The notes beneath the pieces are model-generated. The model had not been told where the DNA came from. It saw nothing but the letters and a program-made list of their open reading frames with translations, and ran no database searches. DNA of 61,657 bases from JBFWIW01 sp050253535 (GTDB lineage Bacteria; Bacillota; Clostridia; Oscillospirales; Oscillospiraceae), in contig JBFWIW010000008.1 in the NCBI GenBank assembly GCA_050253535.1, positions 1 to 61,657 on the forward strand, given 5' to 3'. The position numbers and the translations under genes are program-made. Position 1 is the stretch's first letter; each line of letters opens with the position of its first letter. Positions 15,621 through 25,429 of this stretch are shown piece by piece.

Positions 15621-17000
15621 TTAATTTTTCTTTGGGAGATACTTCGTGATTAGTTCAGGTTTGATACGCTTTAGCTCTGTTTCGGGAAGTATGGATAGAA
15701 GCTCCCAGCCAAGTTCGAGTGTATCCTCAATGGAACGGTTTTCCTCAGAACCCTGAGAGACATATCGTTTTTCAAACTCTTCCGCAAATTTAGCGTACAG
15801 AAGGTCGGTGGGAGACAGGGCGCTCTCGCCGAGGATGGTGGCGAGCTCCTTGGCATCCTTACCGGATGAATATGCGGCAAATAACTGGTTCATGGTACCG
15901 GAGTGGTCCTCGCGGGTCTTGCCGACACCGATGCCCTTATCTTTCAGACGCGACAGAGACGGAAGAACGTCAACAGGGGGGGTTATACCCTTTCTGTAAA
16001 GGTCGCGCGAGAGGATGATCTGACCCTCGGTAATGTAACCGGTGAGGTCAGGTATCGGGTGTGTCTTATCGTCTTCAGGCATCGTAAGGATCGGGATCAT
16101 AGTGATGGAACCGGCTTTGCCAATACGGCGGCCAGCGCGCTCATACATGGTTGCAAGGTCGGTGTAGAGGTAACCGGGATAACCGCGGCGGCCAGGAACT
16201 TCCTTACGGGCGGCTGAGACCTCACGGAGAGCCTCGGCGTAGTTTGTTATATCGGTGAGGATGACGAGGACGTGCATGTCCTTCTCAAATGCCAGATACT
16301 CGGCTGCGGTCAGCGCCATACGCGGAGTCGCTATACGCTCAACCGCCGGGTCGTCGGCGAGGTTTGTAAAGAGGACGGTTCTGTCGATAGCGCCTGTACG
16401 CTTGAACTCCTGAACGAAGTACTCAGACTCTTCAAACGTGATGCCGATGGCGGCGAAGACAACCGCGAAGTTTGCAGTTTGGTCGCCGAGCACCTTTGCC
16501 TGACGGGCGATCTGCGCGGCGAGAGCCGCATGAGGCAGACCGGAACCGGAGAAGATAGGGAGCTTCTGACCGCGGACAAGGGTATTCAGACCATCAATAG
16601 TGGAGATACCGGTCTGAATGAATTCGTTCGGGTAGTCGCGGGCGGCGGGGTTCATCGGCAGTCCGTTTATATCCATGTGGGCGTCCGCAAGGATATCAGG
16701 GCCACCATCGATGGGTTCGCCCATGCCGTTAAAGACACGACCGAGCATGTCGGCGGAAACCGCGAGTTCCTGCGAGTGGGCAAGAAATCGAATCTTGCTG
16801 TTTGCAAGATTGATACCGGCGGAAGCCTCGAAGAGCTGAACAACAGCGTTGCTGCCGGAAACCTCAAGAACCTTGCAGTGGCGAATGTCGCCGTTGGGGA
16901 GCTCAAGTTCCGCAAGTTCGTCGTAGGTAACGCCTTCGACATCCTTGACCATCATAAGAGGACCGGAAATCTCTCTTATTGTACGATATTCTTTAATCAC
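15621..17000 (-). CDS. ntpB: V-type ATPase subunit B
   Basis: The 459-residue regulatory nucleotide-binding subunit of the A3B3 hexamer. It has the beta-barrel N-domain, the region PIFSGSGLPHAALAAQIARQ in place of a working P-loop, and the family hallmark RRGYPGYLYTDLATMYERAGR. It alternates with subunit A and supplies an arginine finger. The frame starts with GTG at 17000 inside a GTGA overlap with the ntpA stop, with GGAGG in the end of ntpA, pointing to coupled translation. Confidence 0.96.
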   Translation of the reverse strand: MIKEYRTIREISGPLMMVKDVEGVTYDELAELELPNGDIRHCKVLEVSGSNAVVQLFEASAGINLANSKIRFLAHSQELAVSADMLGRVFNGMGEPIDGGPDILADAHMDINGLPMNPAARDYPNEFIQTGISTIDGLNTLVRGQKLPIFSGSGLPHAALAAQIARQAKVLGDQTANFAVVFAAIGITFEESEYFVQEFKRTGAIDRTVLFTNLADDPAVERIATPRMALTAAEYLAFEKDMHVLVILTDITNYAEALREVSAARKEVPGRRGYPGYLYTDLATMYERAGRRIGKAGSITMIPILTMPEDDKTHPIPDLTGYITEGQIILSRDLYRKGITPPVDVLPSLSRLKDKGIGVGKTREDHSGTMNQLFAAYSSGKDAKELATILGESALSPTDLLYAKFAEEFEKRYVSQGSEENRSIEDTLELGWELLSILPETELKRIKPELITKYLPKKN

Positions 17001-18763
17001 TGTACGTTACCTCCTCCGAGTTCTTCAATCTGCGAGATCACATTCTTCAGTATCTCGTCATAGACCTTGACGTACTCTTCGATGGGAACGGTCTTTGCGC
17101 GGCCTATCTGGGCTCTGGCGGGAATATTGAAGAGATCCATGATGTTGGTACCCTTCTGGATAGCGGCGCGAGCATAGACGTCATATTGGAGTATGACGTT
17201 CAGCAGTCTTGCCTGTCTGTCATAGGAGGAATAACTGTCGGTGTCGACGAAAGCATTCTGCTGAAGGAAGTCCTCACGGAGCATCTTTGCAGTCTCGAGT
17301 GTGAGCCTGTCGGCAGGGGATAGGGAGTCCTGACCGACCAGCTTGACTATTTCCTGGAGTTCCGCTTCAGACTGGAGGATTGCCATTGTCTTTTCGCGGT
17401 TCTGCATGAATTCCCGGCCGATGTTCTCATCGTACCAAGGTTTCAGGGTATCCATGTAGAGTGAGTAAGAATTCAGCCAGTTGATGGCCGGGAAGTGACG
17501 GGCATAGGCAAGAGAGGCGTCGAGGCCCCAGAAGACCTTGACTATACGCATCGTTGCCTGAGAGACAGGTTCGGAAATATCGCCGCCCGGAGGAGAAACA
17601 GCGCCGATAGCGGTAAGGCTTCCGCGGCGGCCGTCATCGCCTAAACACTCAACACAGCCGGCACGTTCATAGAACTGGGCGAGTCGGGACGAGAGGTATG
17701 CAGGGTAGCCTTCCTCGCCGGGCATTTCCTCAAGTCGGCCGGACATCTCACGCAGAGCCTCGGCCCAACGGGAGGTGGAGTCGGCGATGACGGCGACTGC
17801 ATAACCCATGTCGCGGAAGTACTCTGCAATTGTGATACCGGTGTAGATTGAGGCCTCACGGGCTGCAACAGGCATATCTGAGGTGTTCGCGATGAGGACG
17901 GTACGCTTCATGAGGGGTTCGCCGGTTCTCGGGTCAGAGAGCTCGGGGAACTCCATAAGAACGTCGGTCATTTCGTTGCCGCGCTCACCGCAGCCGATGT
18001 AGACAACGATGTCGACATCGGACCATTTTGCCAGCTGGTGCTGAACAACGGTCTTGCCGGAGCCGAAGGGACCCGGAACGGCCGCCGTGCCGCCCTTTGC
18101 GATGGGGAACAATGTGTCAATTACTCGCTGACCAGAGCAGAGCGGTGCGCTCGGGGTGAACTTTTTCCTGTAAGGACGGTTCACGCGGACCGGCCATCTC
18201 TGCATCATAGGGAGTTCAACAATCTCGCCATTTTCGTTTTTAAGTTTGCAAACAGTGTCGACGACGGTGAAGTCACCGCTCTTAATTTCAGTAATGATAC
18301 CGGATACTCTGGGAGGAACCATTATTTTATGAAGGACGACCGTGGTCTCCTGCACTGTGCCAAGAATGTAGCCGGGGGCGACTTTATCGCCGACTTTGGC
18401 TGTGGCATTAAACGTCCATTTTTTATCTCTGTTCAGCGCGGAGAGCTGGACGCCGCGGGTGATGGTTGAACCTGTTAAGGCGCGCAGTTCTTCAAGAGGC
18501 CTCTGAATACCATCGTAAATATTTTCCAAAAGGCCGGGACCAAGCTCAACGGAGAGAGGCAAGCCTGTGGTGACGACATCTGCGCCTGGTCCAAGGCCGG
18601 AAGTTTCCTCATAGACCTGTATGGAGGCGGAGTCTCCGGTCATGGTGAGTATCTCGCCGATGAGCTTCTGATTGCCGACACGGACGACATCCGCCATGTT
18701 GGCGTCGGCAAGGCCCTCGGCAACAACAAGGGGGCCGGAAACCTTGACAATTTTACCGCTCAT
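16997..18763 (-). CDS. ntpA: V-type ATPase catalytic subunit A
   Basis: The 588-residue catalytic subunit. Walker A is GPFGSGKT (231-238). The bulge domain typical of V-type A subunits lies between about 115 and 185. The family motif STSRWAEALREMSGRLEEMPGEEGYPAYL carries the catalytic-site residues. Together with B it hydrolyses or makes ATP in the soluble head. The start codon has an AAAGAAGG site 9-10 bases upstream. A gap of 78 bases separates it from subunit F upstream. Confidence 0.97.
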   Translation of the reverse strand: MSGKIVKVSGPLVVAEGLADANMADVVRVGNQKLIGEILTMTGDSASIQVYEETSGLGPGADVVTTGLPLSVELGPGLLENIYDGIQRPLEELRALTGSTITRGVQLSALNRDKKWTFNATAKVGDKVAPGYILGTVQETTVVLHKIMVPPRVSGIITEIKSGDFTVVDTVCKLKNENGEIVELPMMQRWPVRVNRPYRKKFTPSAPLCSGQRVIDTLFPIAKGGTAAVPGPFGSGKTVVQHQLAKWSDVDIVVYIGCGERGNEMTDVLMEFPELSDPRTGEPLMKRTVLIANTSDMPVAAREASIYTGITIAEYFRDMGYAVAVIADSTSRWAEALREMSGRLEEMPGEEGYPAYLSSRLAQFYERAGCVECLGDDGRRGSLTAIGAVSPPGGDISEPVSQATMRIVKVFWGLDASLAYARHFPAINWLNSYSLYMDTLKPWYDENIGREFMQNREKTMAILQSEAELQEIVKLVGQDSLSPADRLTLETAKMLREDFLQQNAFVDTDSYSSYDRQARLLNVILQYDVYARAAIQKGTNIMDLFNIPARAQIGRAKTVPIEEYVKVYDEILKNVISQIEELGGGNVQ

Positions 18764-18841
18764 GATTAATACCTTCTTTCATTTCGGAATACGTGGAACC
18801 GGGGGTGTAAAGCGATAGAAAAACGTTCTAAAATAATTGAG

Positions 18842-19156
18842 TTAGAGAATGTTTGTGCCGACGGCCTTTTCAACTGACGCGTCCAGCGCAGCTTTGCCGA
18901 TACCGAGTGAACCGCCGGGACCGGGAATCAAAATAATGGCAGGCGTCACATTTGTTTTATGCTTATTGATCTCAGAAGCAAGTCCTTTTGCATAACTTTC
19001 CGTAACATAAATTATGGCATAATTCTTTGAGTCCGCTGTAAGATGCTGGAAAGTTTCCAAAGCCGTTTCATCATTTTCCACGGGAAAAATATCGAGACCC
19101 AGGGCAGAGAAACCTATTACGGTATCTTTTTCGCCCAAAACCGCAATTTTATACAT
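18842..19156 (-). CDS. ntpG: V-type ATPase subunit F
   Basis: A small 104-residue rotor-stalk subunit with a Rossmann-like fold: MYKIAVLGEKDTVIGFSALGLD at the N-terminus, YAIIYVTESYA in the middle and a C-terminal helix. The frame is open 48 bases upstream, but the ATG at 19156 gives the usual length and start motif. It overlaps the end of subunit C by 8 bases. Named NtpG in the Enterococcus scheme and subunit F in the general one. Confidence 0.9.
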   Translation of the reverse strand: MYKIAVLGEKDTVIGFSALGLDIFPVENDETALETFQHLTADSKNYAIIYVTESYAKGLASEINKHKTNVTPAIILIPGPGGSLGIGKAALDASVEKAVGTNIL

Positions 19157-20150
19157 AATTATCACGCAGCCTTTCACGGATTGCAGCAGCTGGGAGGCCG
19201 GCAAAACGACCCGTCATGATAATGCGTACGGCCGACAGTTCACTCTCTATGGAACAGATATAGCCTATAAGAACCTTCTCGCTGACATTCGCCATTTTTG
19301 CAGCAGCGGTATAGGATGCAAGCGCGTTGTCGCAGAGTTTCTCAAAGTTCGTGAGCCTGCCGCCCTGAGCAGCGGTACCGCCCTCGACAGCGGCCTTGTA
19401 CAGCGGACTGCCAACATAGAGAGACGAGAGAGGCGTTTTAGAAATAATAGCATTAATGATACGCTCCGTGCCGACGTTCCCGCCTTCTGCAAGGACCTGA
19501 TGCAGGAACGAGGAGTCCTTGTTCATCCTCATGGAGCGAACAGCGGCGCGAAGGTTCGCGCTGTCGACGGAGAGCTTTCCGTAGCCGACAAGGAAGTCAC
19601 TGCCGCAGTTTGATGCAAACTCGGTGAATTCCTTATAGTACGCCTTATCGAGGATAAAGTCGGAGAGCTGTGGATCGCCTGTCCTTGCGAGAGTATCCTT
19701 GGCCTCCTGCATGGCGGAAGCCAGCACCTTTGGTATGGAGGTGTACTCGCCCTGTACAAATGCAGCAGTGAGTTCCTTTGGAGAAATCCTTCCGGCAAAG
19801 GACATAAGCTTTTCGCCGTCCGTACCTGCCGCCTGGGATTTGATAAGCACCTTCGCATTGTGATAATCGTATTTGACGCGGAAAACGTTAATAATATCAC
19901 TGTCCGGAGCCACCCTGAAAAGTTCACTCATTACCTGTGCGCGGCGGGCGGATAGCCGTTCTTCCAGACCATCGGAGGTTATATCGGATATATCGCCATA
20001 TCCGCACTCCTCGAGAATCTTCGTCACGTCGTCAAAATTTTTCAATTCGAGCATACGCTCAACACGCTCTTTATTGAGAAGTTTAGGCTCGTGTCCCCAA
20101 ATAAAAGCTGTAACATACAAATAATCGGTATCTATAATTTTCTTTGACAA
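19149..20150 (-). CDS. ntpC: V-type ATPase subunit C (d-type)
   Basis: A 333-residue, mostly helical subunit that sits on the rotor ring and holds the central stalk. It shows the pattern of repeated helical hairpins with VRAYNAKVLIKS-like segments (here KYDYHNAKVLIKS) and the C-terminal ICSIESELSAVRIIMTGRFAGLP. It starts with TTG at 20150 after a strong AGGAGG. Confidence 0.88.
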   Translation of the reverse strand: MSKKIIDTDYLYVTAFIWGHEPKLLNKERVERMLELKNFDDVTKILEECGYGDISDITSDGLEERLSARRAQVMSELFRVAPDSDIINVFRVKYDYHNAKVLIKSQAAGTDGEKLMSFAGRISPKELTAAFVQGEYTSIPKVLASAMQEAKDTLARTGDPQLSDFILDKAYYKEFTEFASNCGSDFLVGYGKLSVDSANLRAAVRSMRMNKDSSFLHQVLAEGGNVGTERIINAIISKTPLSSLYVGSPLYKAAVEGGTAAQGGRLTNFEKLCDNALASYTAAAKMANVSEKVLIGYICSIESELSAVRIIMTGRFAGLPAAAIRERLRDNYV

Positions 20151-20222
20151 GACTTAACCTCCTTGTCATAGATTGGGAAATCATATTTTTGATTACGCTG
20201 TGCTGCTTAGCGGGAACTGGTT

Positions 20223-20822
20223 TTAATCGAAAAGGGTTTTTGCAACCGCAGTCAAAAGCTCGTTTCTGTACATAGAGACGAGAACATCGAGGCTGCAGTT
20301 CGTTTCTATATTTCCCTCACTCAGTACAAGGCCGCCGCATATATTACGGGTTACCTGCGAAAGCGTGAGAGCGTTTTTCCTGCCGGAAGCCTTGAGAAGT
20401 TCATTTGCCTTCTCACAGGCGGCTTTGCCAAAACGCGGCTTATCCTTGGCTGAGAGAATGATTTCTTCGCTTCCGGTGACCGAAGCCTCGGAGGCAAGGC
20501 GGGCCAGAAGCGCCACGTACTTGTCATCGGGGAGGGCCAGAAGCATTTCGACAGCGCGTTCAAAAGTTTTGGTTATAAGATTCTGCTTTTCGCCGAGAAT
20601 GTACTTTTTCGCTTCAAGCTCGGCAACGCTGTTTAAACGTTCCAACCTGCGCTCGGCATTCTGCGTACCCTGCTTCAAAATCTTCCAATACTCCTCCTGA
20701 GCGGCAGCTGCGCTGTTTTTTGCGATTTCATCGCACGTAGCTTTTGACTCCGCATGGATCTTCGCTATTTCAGCGGCAGTGTCGCTTGCTATGCGCTCTG
20801 TGATTTTTTCAATGCCATTCAT
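20223..20822 (-). CDS. ntpE: V-type ATPase subunit E
   Basis: A 199-residue peripheral-stalk subunit. The N-terminal half is a long Ala/Glu/Lys-rich helix (residues 1-95) for the coiled coil with subunit H. The C-terminal globular part includes ARLASEASVTGSEEIILSAKD and GLVLSEGNIETNCSLDVLV, matching the E family. The ATG follows GAAAGGA. Confidence 0.88.
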   Translation of the reverse strand: MNGIEKITERIASDTAAEIAKIHAESKATCDEIAKNSAAAAQEEYWKILKQGTQNAERRLERLNSVAELEAKKYILGEKQNLITKTFERAVEMLLALPDDKYVALLARLASEASVTGSEEIILSAKDKPRFGKAACEKANELLKASGRKNALTLSQVTRNICGGLVLSEGNIETNCSLDVLVSMYRNELLTAVAKTLFD

Positions 20823-20850
20823 GTATCCCTACGTCCTTTCGATGGGGAGT

Positions 20851-21339
20851 TTAGAGCCCTAGAAGGCTGCCAAGGCTGTTAAGCATAAGGAAGCTGGCCA
20901 AAAGGCTGAGGATCGCGTAGAACTCGACCATTATGGCCATTATGATTCCTTTGGAGATCTGTTCGGGGCGCTTTGAGATCATGTAGACGGAGGCAGCTGC
21001 GCATTTACCCTGTCCGATAGCAGAGAGGTAACCGCCAATGCCAATCGGGATGCAGGCCGCAAAAAAGATGAGGCCCTGGCCGAAAGTGAGGATTGACAGA
21101 CTGCCTGCGAAGAAGCCGAGCTTCATGAGAGCAAAGAACCATGCAACCAGACCATAGAGGCCCTGTGTTCCGGGAAGAATCTGGAGAATAAGAACCTGAG
21201 AGAATCTATCGGGATCCTCGGCGAGAACGTTTGATCCGACTTCACCAACGATACCGACACCCTTTGCCGAGCCGGAGCAGGCAAGGCCGACAGCCAATGC
21301 AGCGCCAAGAAACGCCATTCCAAGACCGATGTATTCCAT
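20851..21339 (-). CDS. ntpK: V-type ATPase rotor subunit K, second copy
   Basis: A 162-residue proteolipid with four membrane spans (two fused hairpins) that forms the ion-carrying ring. The ligands that bind Na+ in the Enterococcus hirae ring are all present: Leu55, Thr58 and Gln59 in ILPGTQG, Gln110 in GQGKCAA and the carrier Glu139 in MVEFYAI. It has its own AGGAGG site. It is a paralogue of the gene just upstream at 21446-21955. Confidence 0.93.
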   Translation of the reverse strand: MEYIGLGMAFLGAALAVGLACSGSAKGVGIVGEVGSNVLAEDPDRFSQVLILQILPGTQGLYGLVAWFFALMKLGFFAGSLSILTFGQGLIFFAACIPIGIGGYLSAIGQGKCAAASVYMISKRPEQISKGIIMAIMVEFYAILSLLASFLMLNSLGSLLGL

Positions 21340-21445
21340 GTTAAAATTTCCTCCTCATATGAATTGATGGATTTTAGTTTTATATATTTATGGGGTACAT
21401 ACCCCGGTAGGCAGGTTTACCGGCCGCCGGCCGGATACCGCTTCC

Positions 21446-21955
21446 TTAGAAGCTGTTGAGCATGAGGAACGTAGCAAGAAACGCCAGAATGGAGTAGAAC
21501 TCCATCATGATCGCCAGAATGATGCTCTTAGAGAGTTCATTCTGCCTTTTTGCAACGATTGCGAGACCGTTGGAGCATATACGCCCCTGTGTGCGACCGA
21601 AGATGAAGCCACCGATGGCGATTGGCATACAGGCCGCGAAAAATTTAATACCTTCGGTTATGGTGAGGGGAACGAAAGCGCCTGCAAAGAAGCCTAGCTT
21701 CATGAGCGCAAGGAACCAGACAACCAAGCCGTAGAGTCCCTGCGTGCCAGGAAGTATCTGGAAGATGAGGATTCTTGAGAACTTGGAGGGCTCCGCCGTT
21801 AGCAGACCTGCGCCGGCTTCGCCAACTCTGCCGACGCCTATTGCGGAACCGGAGCAAGGAAGGCCGACAGCCATCGCGCCTCCGATCATACCGATAGGAA
21901 TTGCAAGAGTGTTCCAATCGAAGCCCTTCAGGTAGGATAAAACAGTTTCAAGCAT
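21446..21955 (-). CDS. ntpK: V-type ATPase rotor subunit K, first copy
   Basis: A 169-residue proteolipid with four membrane spans and a slightly longer N-terminus than its paralogue. The Na+ ligand pattern is kept: Leu68, Thr71 and Gln72 in ILPGTQG, Gln123 in RTQGRICS and Glu152 in MMEFYSI. Its start overlaps the ntpI stop (TAATG). A 106-base gap separates the two K genes. Two divergent K genes in one operon suggest a mixed ring or alternative rings. Confidence 0.93.
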   Translation of the reverse strand: MLETVLSYLKGFDWNTLAIPIGMIGGAMAVGLPCSGSAIGVGRVGEAGAGLLTAEPSKFSRILIFQILPGTQGLYGLVVWFLALMKLGFFAGAFVPLTITEGIKFFAACMPIAIGGFIFGRTQGRICSNGLAIVAKRQNELSKSIILAIMMEFYSILAFLATFLMLNSF

Positions 21956-23895
21956 TATTTCACCTCCAGAACAGGGGCCACAATGTCGACGTACTTTGTA
22001 TCGTACTGCAGCGGGCGGAAAGGCTTACCGCCATCAATATAGAACTTGCTGAAGAATTCAAGGTACTGGAGACGGGCGGCGTGAACGTAAGTGCCGATGA
22101 CGTTTATACCCAGATTGAAAGTGTGTCCAAACAGAAAAATCGGTATAAACACAATTACCGAGCCGGGTAGAGAACCCAAAATGTTGACCACGCTCGCTAT
22201 AACGGTGGTGGCAAGCATAAGCGCCATGAGTCGCGAGTAAGAAAGAACGTCGCCGAGCCATGACGTAATGTCATAGAGCGAGGCAATACCGCCGAAGAGT
22301 TTTCCGATGATCCCTTTCTTGTGGCGACCCTGAGTAAGGATAAGGAATGCGACGCCGATCCAGAGTACCGTGAGATTGCTGTTTAAAACAGCAAACGCGA
22401 TACCGGCAAATACGGTCCACCACGGGACGATGTCTAAAAGGGCATCGATCCCATTGTGATCACGGAAGCCGAGATAGATATGTATAAGCTGTCCGAAAAG
22501 CATATGGATACAACCGAGAACAATACCGAAAATAAGTATAGTCATCGGGTCCTGCAACGGATTTATTATGGCCCAGAGAGTTACGGTCTTGCCAAGGAAA
22601 TTCTCTGCGAAGACCGGAATAGCGTCTCCAAAGAACGAACCGGTAAATACGCCGCATATGGTTGTCATAGCGCCTATGACGATACCGAGTTTCAGAACCT
22701 GCCCGAAGCCGCCCTTTGGCCTGTATTTCTTTGTAAGAATAAGGCTGGCAAGGAAAATAATGAGTCCGTAGCCCACATCTGCAAACATGAAACCGTAGAA
22801 GAAAACAAAGAATGGGAAGAGAAGGGGATTCGGGTCAATGCCGTGGTAAGATGGCAATGAGTACATTTCGGTGACCATGTTGACGGACGAAACCAGTTTT
22901 GTGTTTTTTAAGAGGATAGGGGCCTCCTCGTCCTCTGCGGGATCCTCAAGCTCGTACGCGCACGCATAAGAGAAGACGGTATTTTCAAATCTATCGAGCC
23001 CGGTCACGGCGACCCAGCCCTCCATTGAGTAGATAAGGTCGGTAGAGAGGAGCTTTTCCTTTGCCTCTTCTCTCGACATCTCCTGCACGCTTCTATCGTA
23101 GCAAAGCTGAAGATTCTGGCGTTTGTCAGAAAAAGCCTTTATTCCCTCGGCCTTCTCTCTGATACTTTCATCAATAGCGGCCATTTGTTTTTCTATTCTT
23201 TCAATACCCTCGGCGGCCGTACCGACAGCGTTCTTGAACGCCGGCTGGTTGTAACCGAATTCACGGAGAATATCAATAGAACGTTCAAGCACGGTATTGT
23301 GACAAACCAACATAAAATACTGGAGTTCTTTGTCCGCTCCCGCGAGGAAAAGCTCAGACAGTTCGACTTCGCCGTTAAGCCTTGTCTCCATCTCCGGGAA
23401 AGAGCGGGAAGCGGGGATGGTTCCAAAAACAACGGCTGTATTGTTTGTTTTGGATAGTTCAAGCGGGACATCGAGTTTGAGCCAGGGAATGAGAGCCTCT
23501 TTTGCGGATTCAAGCTTACTTTTTTCAGAATAAAGCTTGGATATCTCGTCCTCAAGGGAGTTTATCCTATTTGCATCCTCGAGAGTCTCGGTCCAGAGCT
23601 TAGAGGAAAAAAACTCCTCCGATGTGACCTCGCGTCTCAGAATGAACAATCCCTGTTTTGCTGGAGCATACTTTGCCAGCTTCTGAAGTGCTGCAGAAAG
23701 CTTCGTATTGATGCTTCTGAAATTGGAAAAAGCGGTAACATCCTTGTGCAGAAGCGCTGCGTACTCCGGGTCGGAAAGCCTTCCTTCCGTATCGGTCACT
23801 TCAACGCATCCAAGCTGCAGCAGTTTGTTAAGCAGCTCATCCCGTTCCTCCAGCAGGCCTAAAAGCTTCAGCCTTTTCATCTTTACGATAGACAT
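21955..23895 (-). CDS. ntpI: V-type ATPase subunit I (a-type)
   Basis: The 646-residue membrane stator subunit. The N-terminal soluble half (about 1-340) is helical and contacts the peripheral stalks. The C-terminal half has about eight membrane spans, beginning around NPLLFPFFVFFYGFMFADVGYGL. It includes the segments SYSRLMALMLATTVIA and GHTFNLGINVIGTYVHAARLQYLEFFSKF, the family signature that forms the ion channels beside the ring. The start is contiguous with the end of ntpH. Confidence 0.95.
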   Translation of the reverse strand: MSIVKMKRLKLLGLLEERDELLNKLLQLGCVEVTDTEGRLSDPEYAALLHKDVTAFSNFRSINTKLSAALQKLAKYAPAKQGLFILRREVTSEEFFSSKLWTETLEDANRINSLEDEISKLYSEKSKLESAKEALIPWLKLDVPLELSKTNNTAVVFGTIPASRSFPEMETRLNGEVELSELFLAGADKELQYFMLVCHNTVLERSIDILREFGYNQPAFKNAVGTAAEGIERIEKQMAAIDESIREKAEGIKAFSDKRQNLQLCYDRSVQEMSREEAKEKLLSTDLIYSMEGWVAVTGLDRFENTVFSYACAYELEDPAEDEEAPILLKNTKLVSSVNMVTEMYSLPSYHGIDPNPLLFPFFVFFYGFMFADVGYGLIIFLASLILTKKYRPKGGFGQVLKLGIVIGAMTTICGVFTGSFFGDAIPVFAENFLGKTVTLWAIINPLQDPMTILIFGIVLGCIHMLFGQLIHIYLGFRDHNGIDALLDIVPWWTVFAGIAFAVLNSNLTVLWIGVAFLILTQGRHKKGIIGKLFGGIASLYDITSWLGDVLSYSRLMALMLATTVIASVVNILGSLPGSVIVFIPIFLFGHTFNLGINVIGTYVHAARLQYLEFFSKFYIDGGKPFRPLQYDTKYVDIVAPVLEVK

Positions 23896-24210
23896 TTAAC
23901 TTTCCACGACCCTTCTGACGATAAGTGAAGCGGCGCTGTCGAGACGGCCTTCCGCTCTGGCACACATTGCCGCACATTTATTTGACGTGCTTTGACGAAG
24001 CGTTTCAGCACTCTCGCCGGCGCGAGATTCAGCGGACTTAATAAGTGCACTGACTTCCTCCTCAGCGCGGGCGCGAGCTTCCGCAATAGCAGCCAAGCCG
24101 GCTTTTTCCGCATCGGCAACAGCCTTTTTTGCTGCAAGCTGAGCATCAATCAAAGACTGATGAGACTGCTCTTCCGTAGCGGTTATGCTTTTGATGGCTT
24201 CAAGGGACAT
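23896..24210 (-). CDS. ntpF: V-type ATPase subunit H (peripheral stalk, G-like)
   Basis: A 104-residue, almost wholly helical Ala/Glu/Lys-rich protein (heptad-like runs through residues 10-90) that pairs with subunit E in the outer stalk. A GTG at 24219 is in frame, but it touches the AAGGAGG site, so the ATG at 24210 (MSLEAIKSI) is the better start. It is the first gene of the ten-gene operon. Confidence 0.8.
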   Translation of the reverse strand: MSLEAIKSITATEEQSHQSLIDAQLAAKKAVADAEKAGLAAIAEARARAEEEVSALIKSAESRAGESAETLRQSTSNKCAAMCARAEGRLDSAASLIVRRVVES

Positions 24211-24274
24211 AATGGACACCTCCTTGAAAAAATATTACTTCATTATATCATTTTAAAATATCACACATATTGAG

Positions 24275-24303
24275 AATATAGCACAAATTCTATTATGTGG
24301 CAA
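24275..24303 (-). promoter_or_regulatory. Promoter of the V-ATPase operon
   Basis: The minus strand has TTGCCA (24303-24298), a 17-base spacer and TATATT (24280-24275), 65 bases before the first gene. Just upstream (about 24309-24331) is an inverted repeat of AAATGTC and GACATTT, a possible operator. Confidence 0.75.
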
Positions 24304-24486
24304 GACAAAATGTCTACACATTTGACATTTTTTTATCTATCTGGAGTAGAGATCTTGACATTTAATAAGAATTGACGGAGGCTTTATACAAAGTGTACAA
24401 ATACTAGGCGAGATAACGGTCAATCTGTTCATACACGAACGCTGACAAGCGTCGGAGCAGCCATCTGCGTGCATATGAGCAAAGGG

Positions 24487-25344
24487 TCACGCCTGCTGCC
24501 AGAACCAGGCGGTATTGAGGGCTATCTCTTGTGCGAACGCGTCTGTAGCCATGTGGTTTATGAACTCGACGGAGACGGTGAGGTCTTCACCGTTATAGAG
24601 CTGTCTGACCCACCCAAACATATCGGCGGCATCTTTAACCGAAAGCTCGCTGTTTTCCGCTCCGAAAAGAGGATGGCGGTCGCCGTACATCGGGTCGCCC
24701 TTTTTGAGAATGCAATTGGCCAGATGGACGTGGCTGCAATACTTTTTCGCTACGGCAAGAGATTTATGTACGTCCTCTCCCAGTTGCGCAATGTGGCTTA
24801 TATCCATCGTAAGGCGGACATTTTCACAGCCCAGTTTATCTAAAAACTTAACCAGTTCGTCAGTCGGACCGAGGAGTTGGTTATACTGCACCTTCCGATC
24901 GCCGGGCTCAATGAGAAGCGTAAAGTCGGGGGGAAGGGAAGACGAGAGCTCACGGAAGGAATTAAAGGCCGCTGTATAGGCGGCTTTTTCATCGGCTGCG
25001 CTGTCGGGATACCAGCCGCTGGTGTAGAGCGCCCTGCGAAGCCCGGCATTATATGAAATAAGGGCAAGCTCCACCGCCTTTTTGACGGCACCTGAGCGCT
25101 CTGCCTCATTAAGGGCGCAAAGACTGCTGTGATTTCTTTTCTGATATGTGGCCGGGAGATATATCCCCTCAAGGCCAAGAGCGGCAAGGCAGTCTGACCG
25201 CTCCTTTATCCCATCTGGTTCCGTATAGAATTCTATGACATCTGCGCCTTTTGCCCTGTACTTTTCGGCTTGAATACAAAAAATATCCATATCGGTTTCC
25301 GCTGCCGGCACTGCGGGCGACAGGACGAATGAACGCTTATGCAT
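24487..25344 (-). CDS. Sugar phosphate isomerase/epimerase-like TIM-barrel protein
   Basis: A 285-residue protein of the xylose isomerase-like TIM-barrel (AP endonuclease 2 superfamily). The conserved metal-site pattern is present: IEPGD with Glu/Asp near 155, TMDISHIAQLGED near 190, HVHLANCILKKGDP near 215 and a late VSVEFINH. Members of this group epimerise or isomerise free or modified sugars; the substrate is not known. An AGGAGGTG site before 25344 decides the start. It is divergent from the amidohydrolase-transaldolase pair. Confidence 0.75.
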   Translation of the reverse strand: MHKRSFVLSPAVPAAETDMDIFCIQAEKYRAKGADVIEFYTEPDGIKERSDCLAALGLEGIYLPATYQKRNHSSLCALNEAERSGAVKKAVELALISYNAGLRRALYTSGWYPDSAADEKAAYTAAFNSFRELSSSLPPDFTLLIEPGDRKVQYNQLLGPTDELVKFLDKLGCENVRLTMDISHIAQLGEDVHKSLAVAKKYCSHVHLANCILKKGDPMYGDRHPLFGAENSELSVKDAADMFGWVRQLYNGEDLTVSVEFINHMATDAFAQEIALNTAWFWQQA

Positions 25345-25429
25345 TGGGCACCTCCTTTTAGTTTCTATTTTGCCTATTGTGATAGTGAAACGCGGGGTAG
25401 TTCTGTGTTCCTTTTGTTTATCAACCCAT

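Noticed and set aside
16272..17063. 263-residue plus-strand ORF
   Set aside because: Antisense shadow of ntpB and the end of ntpA; no ribosome binding site and no recognisable motif.
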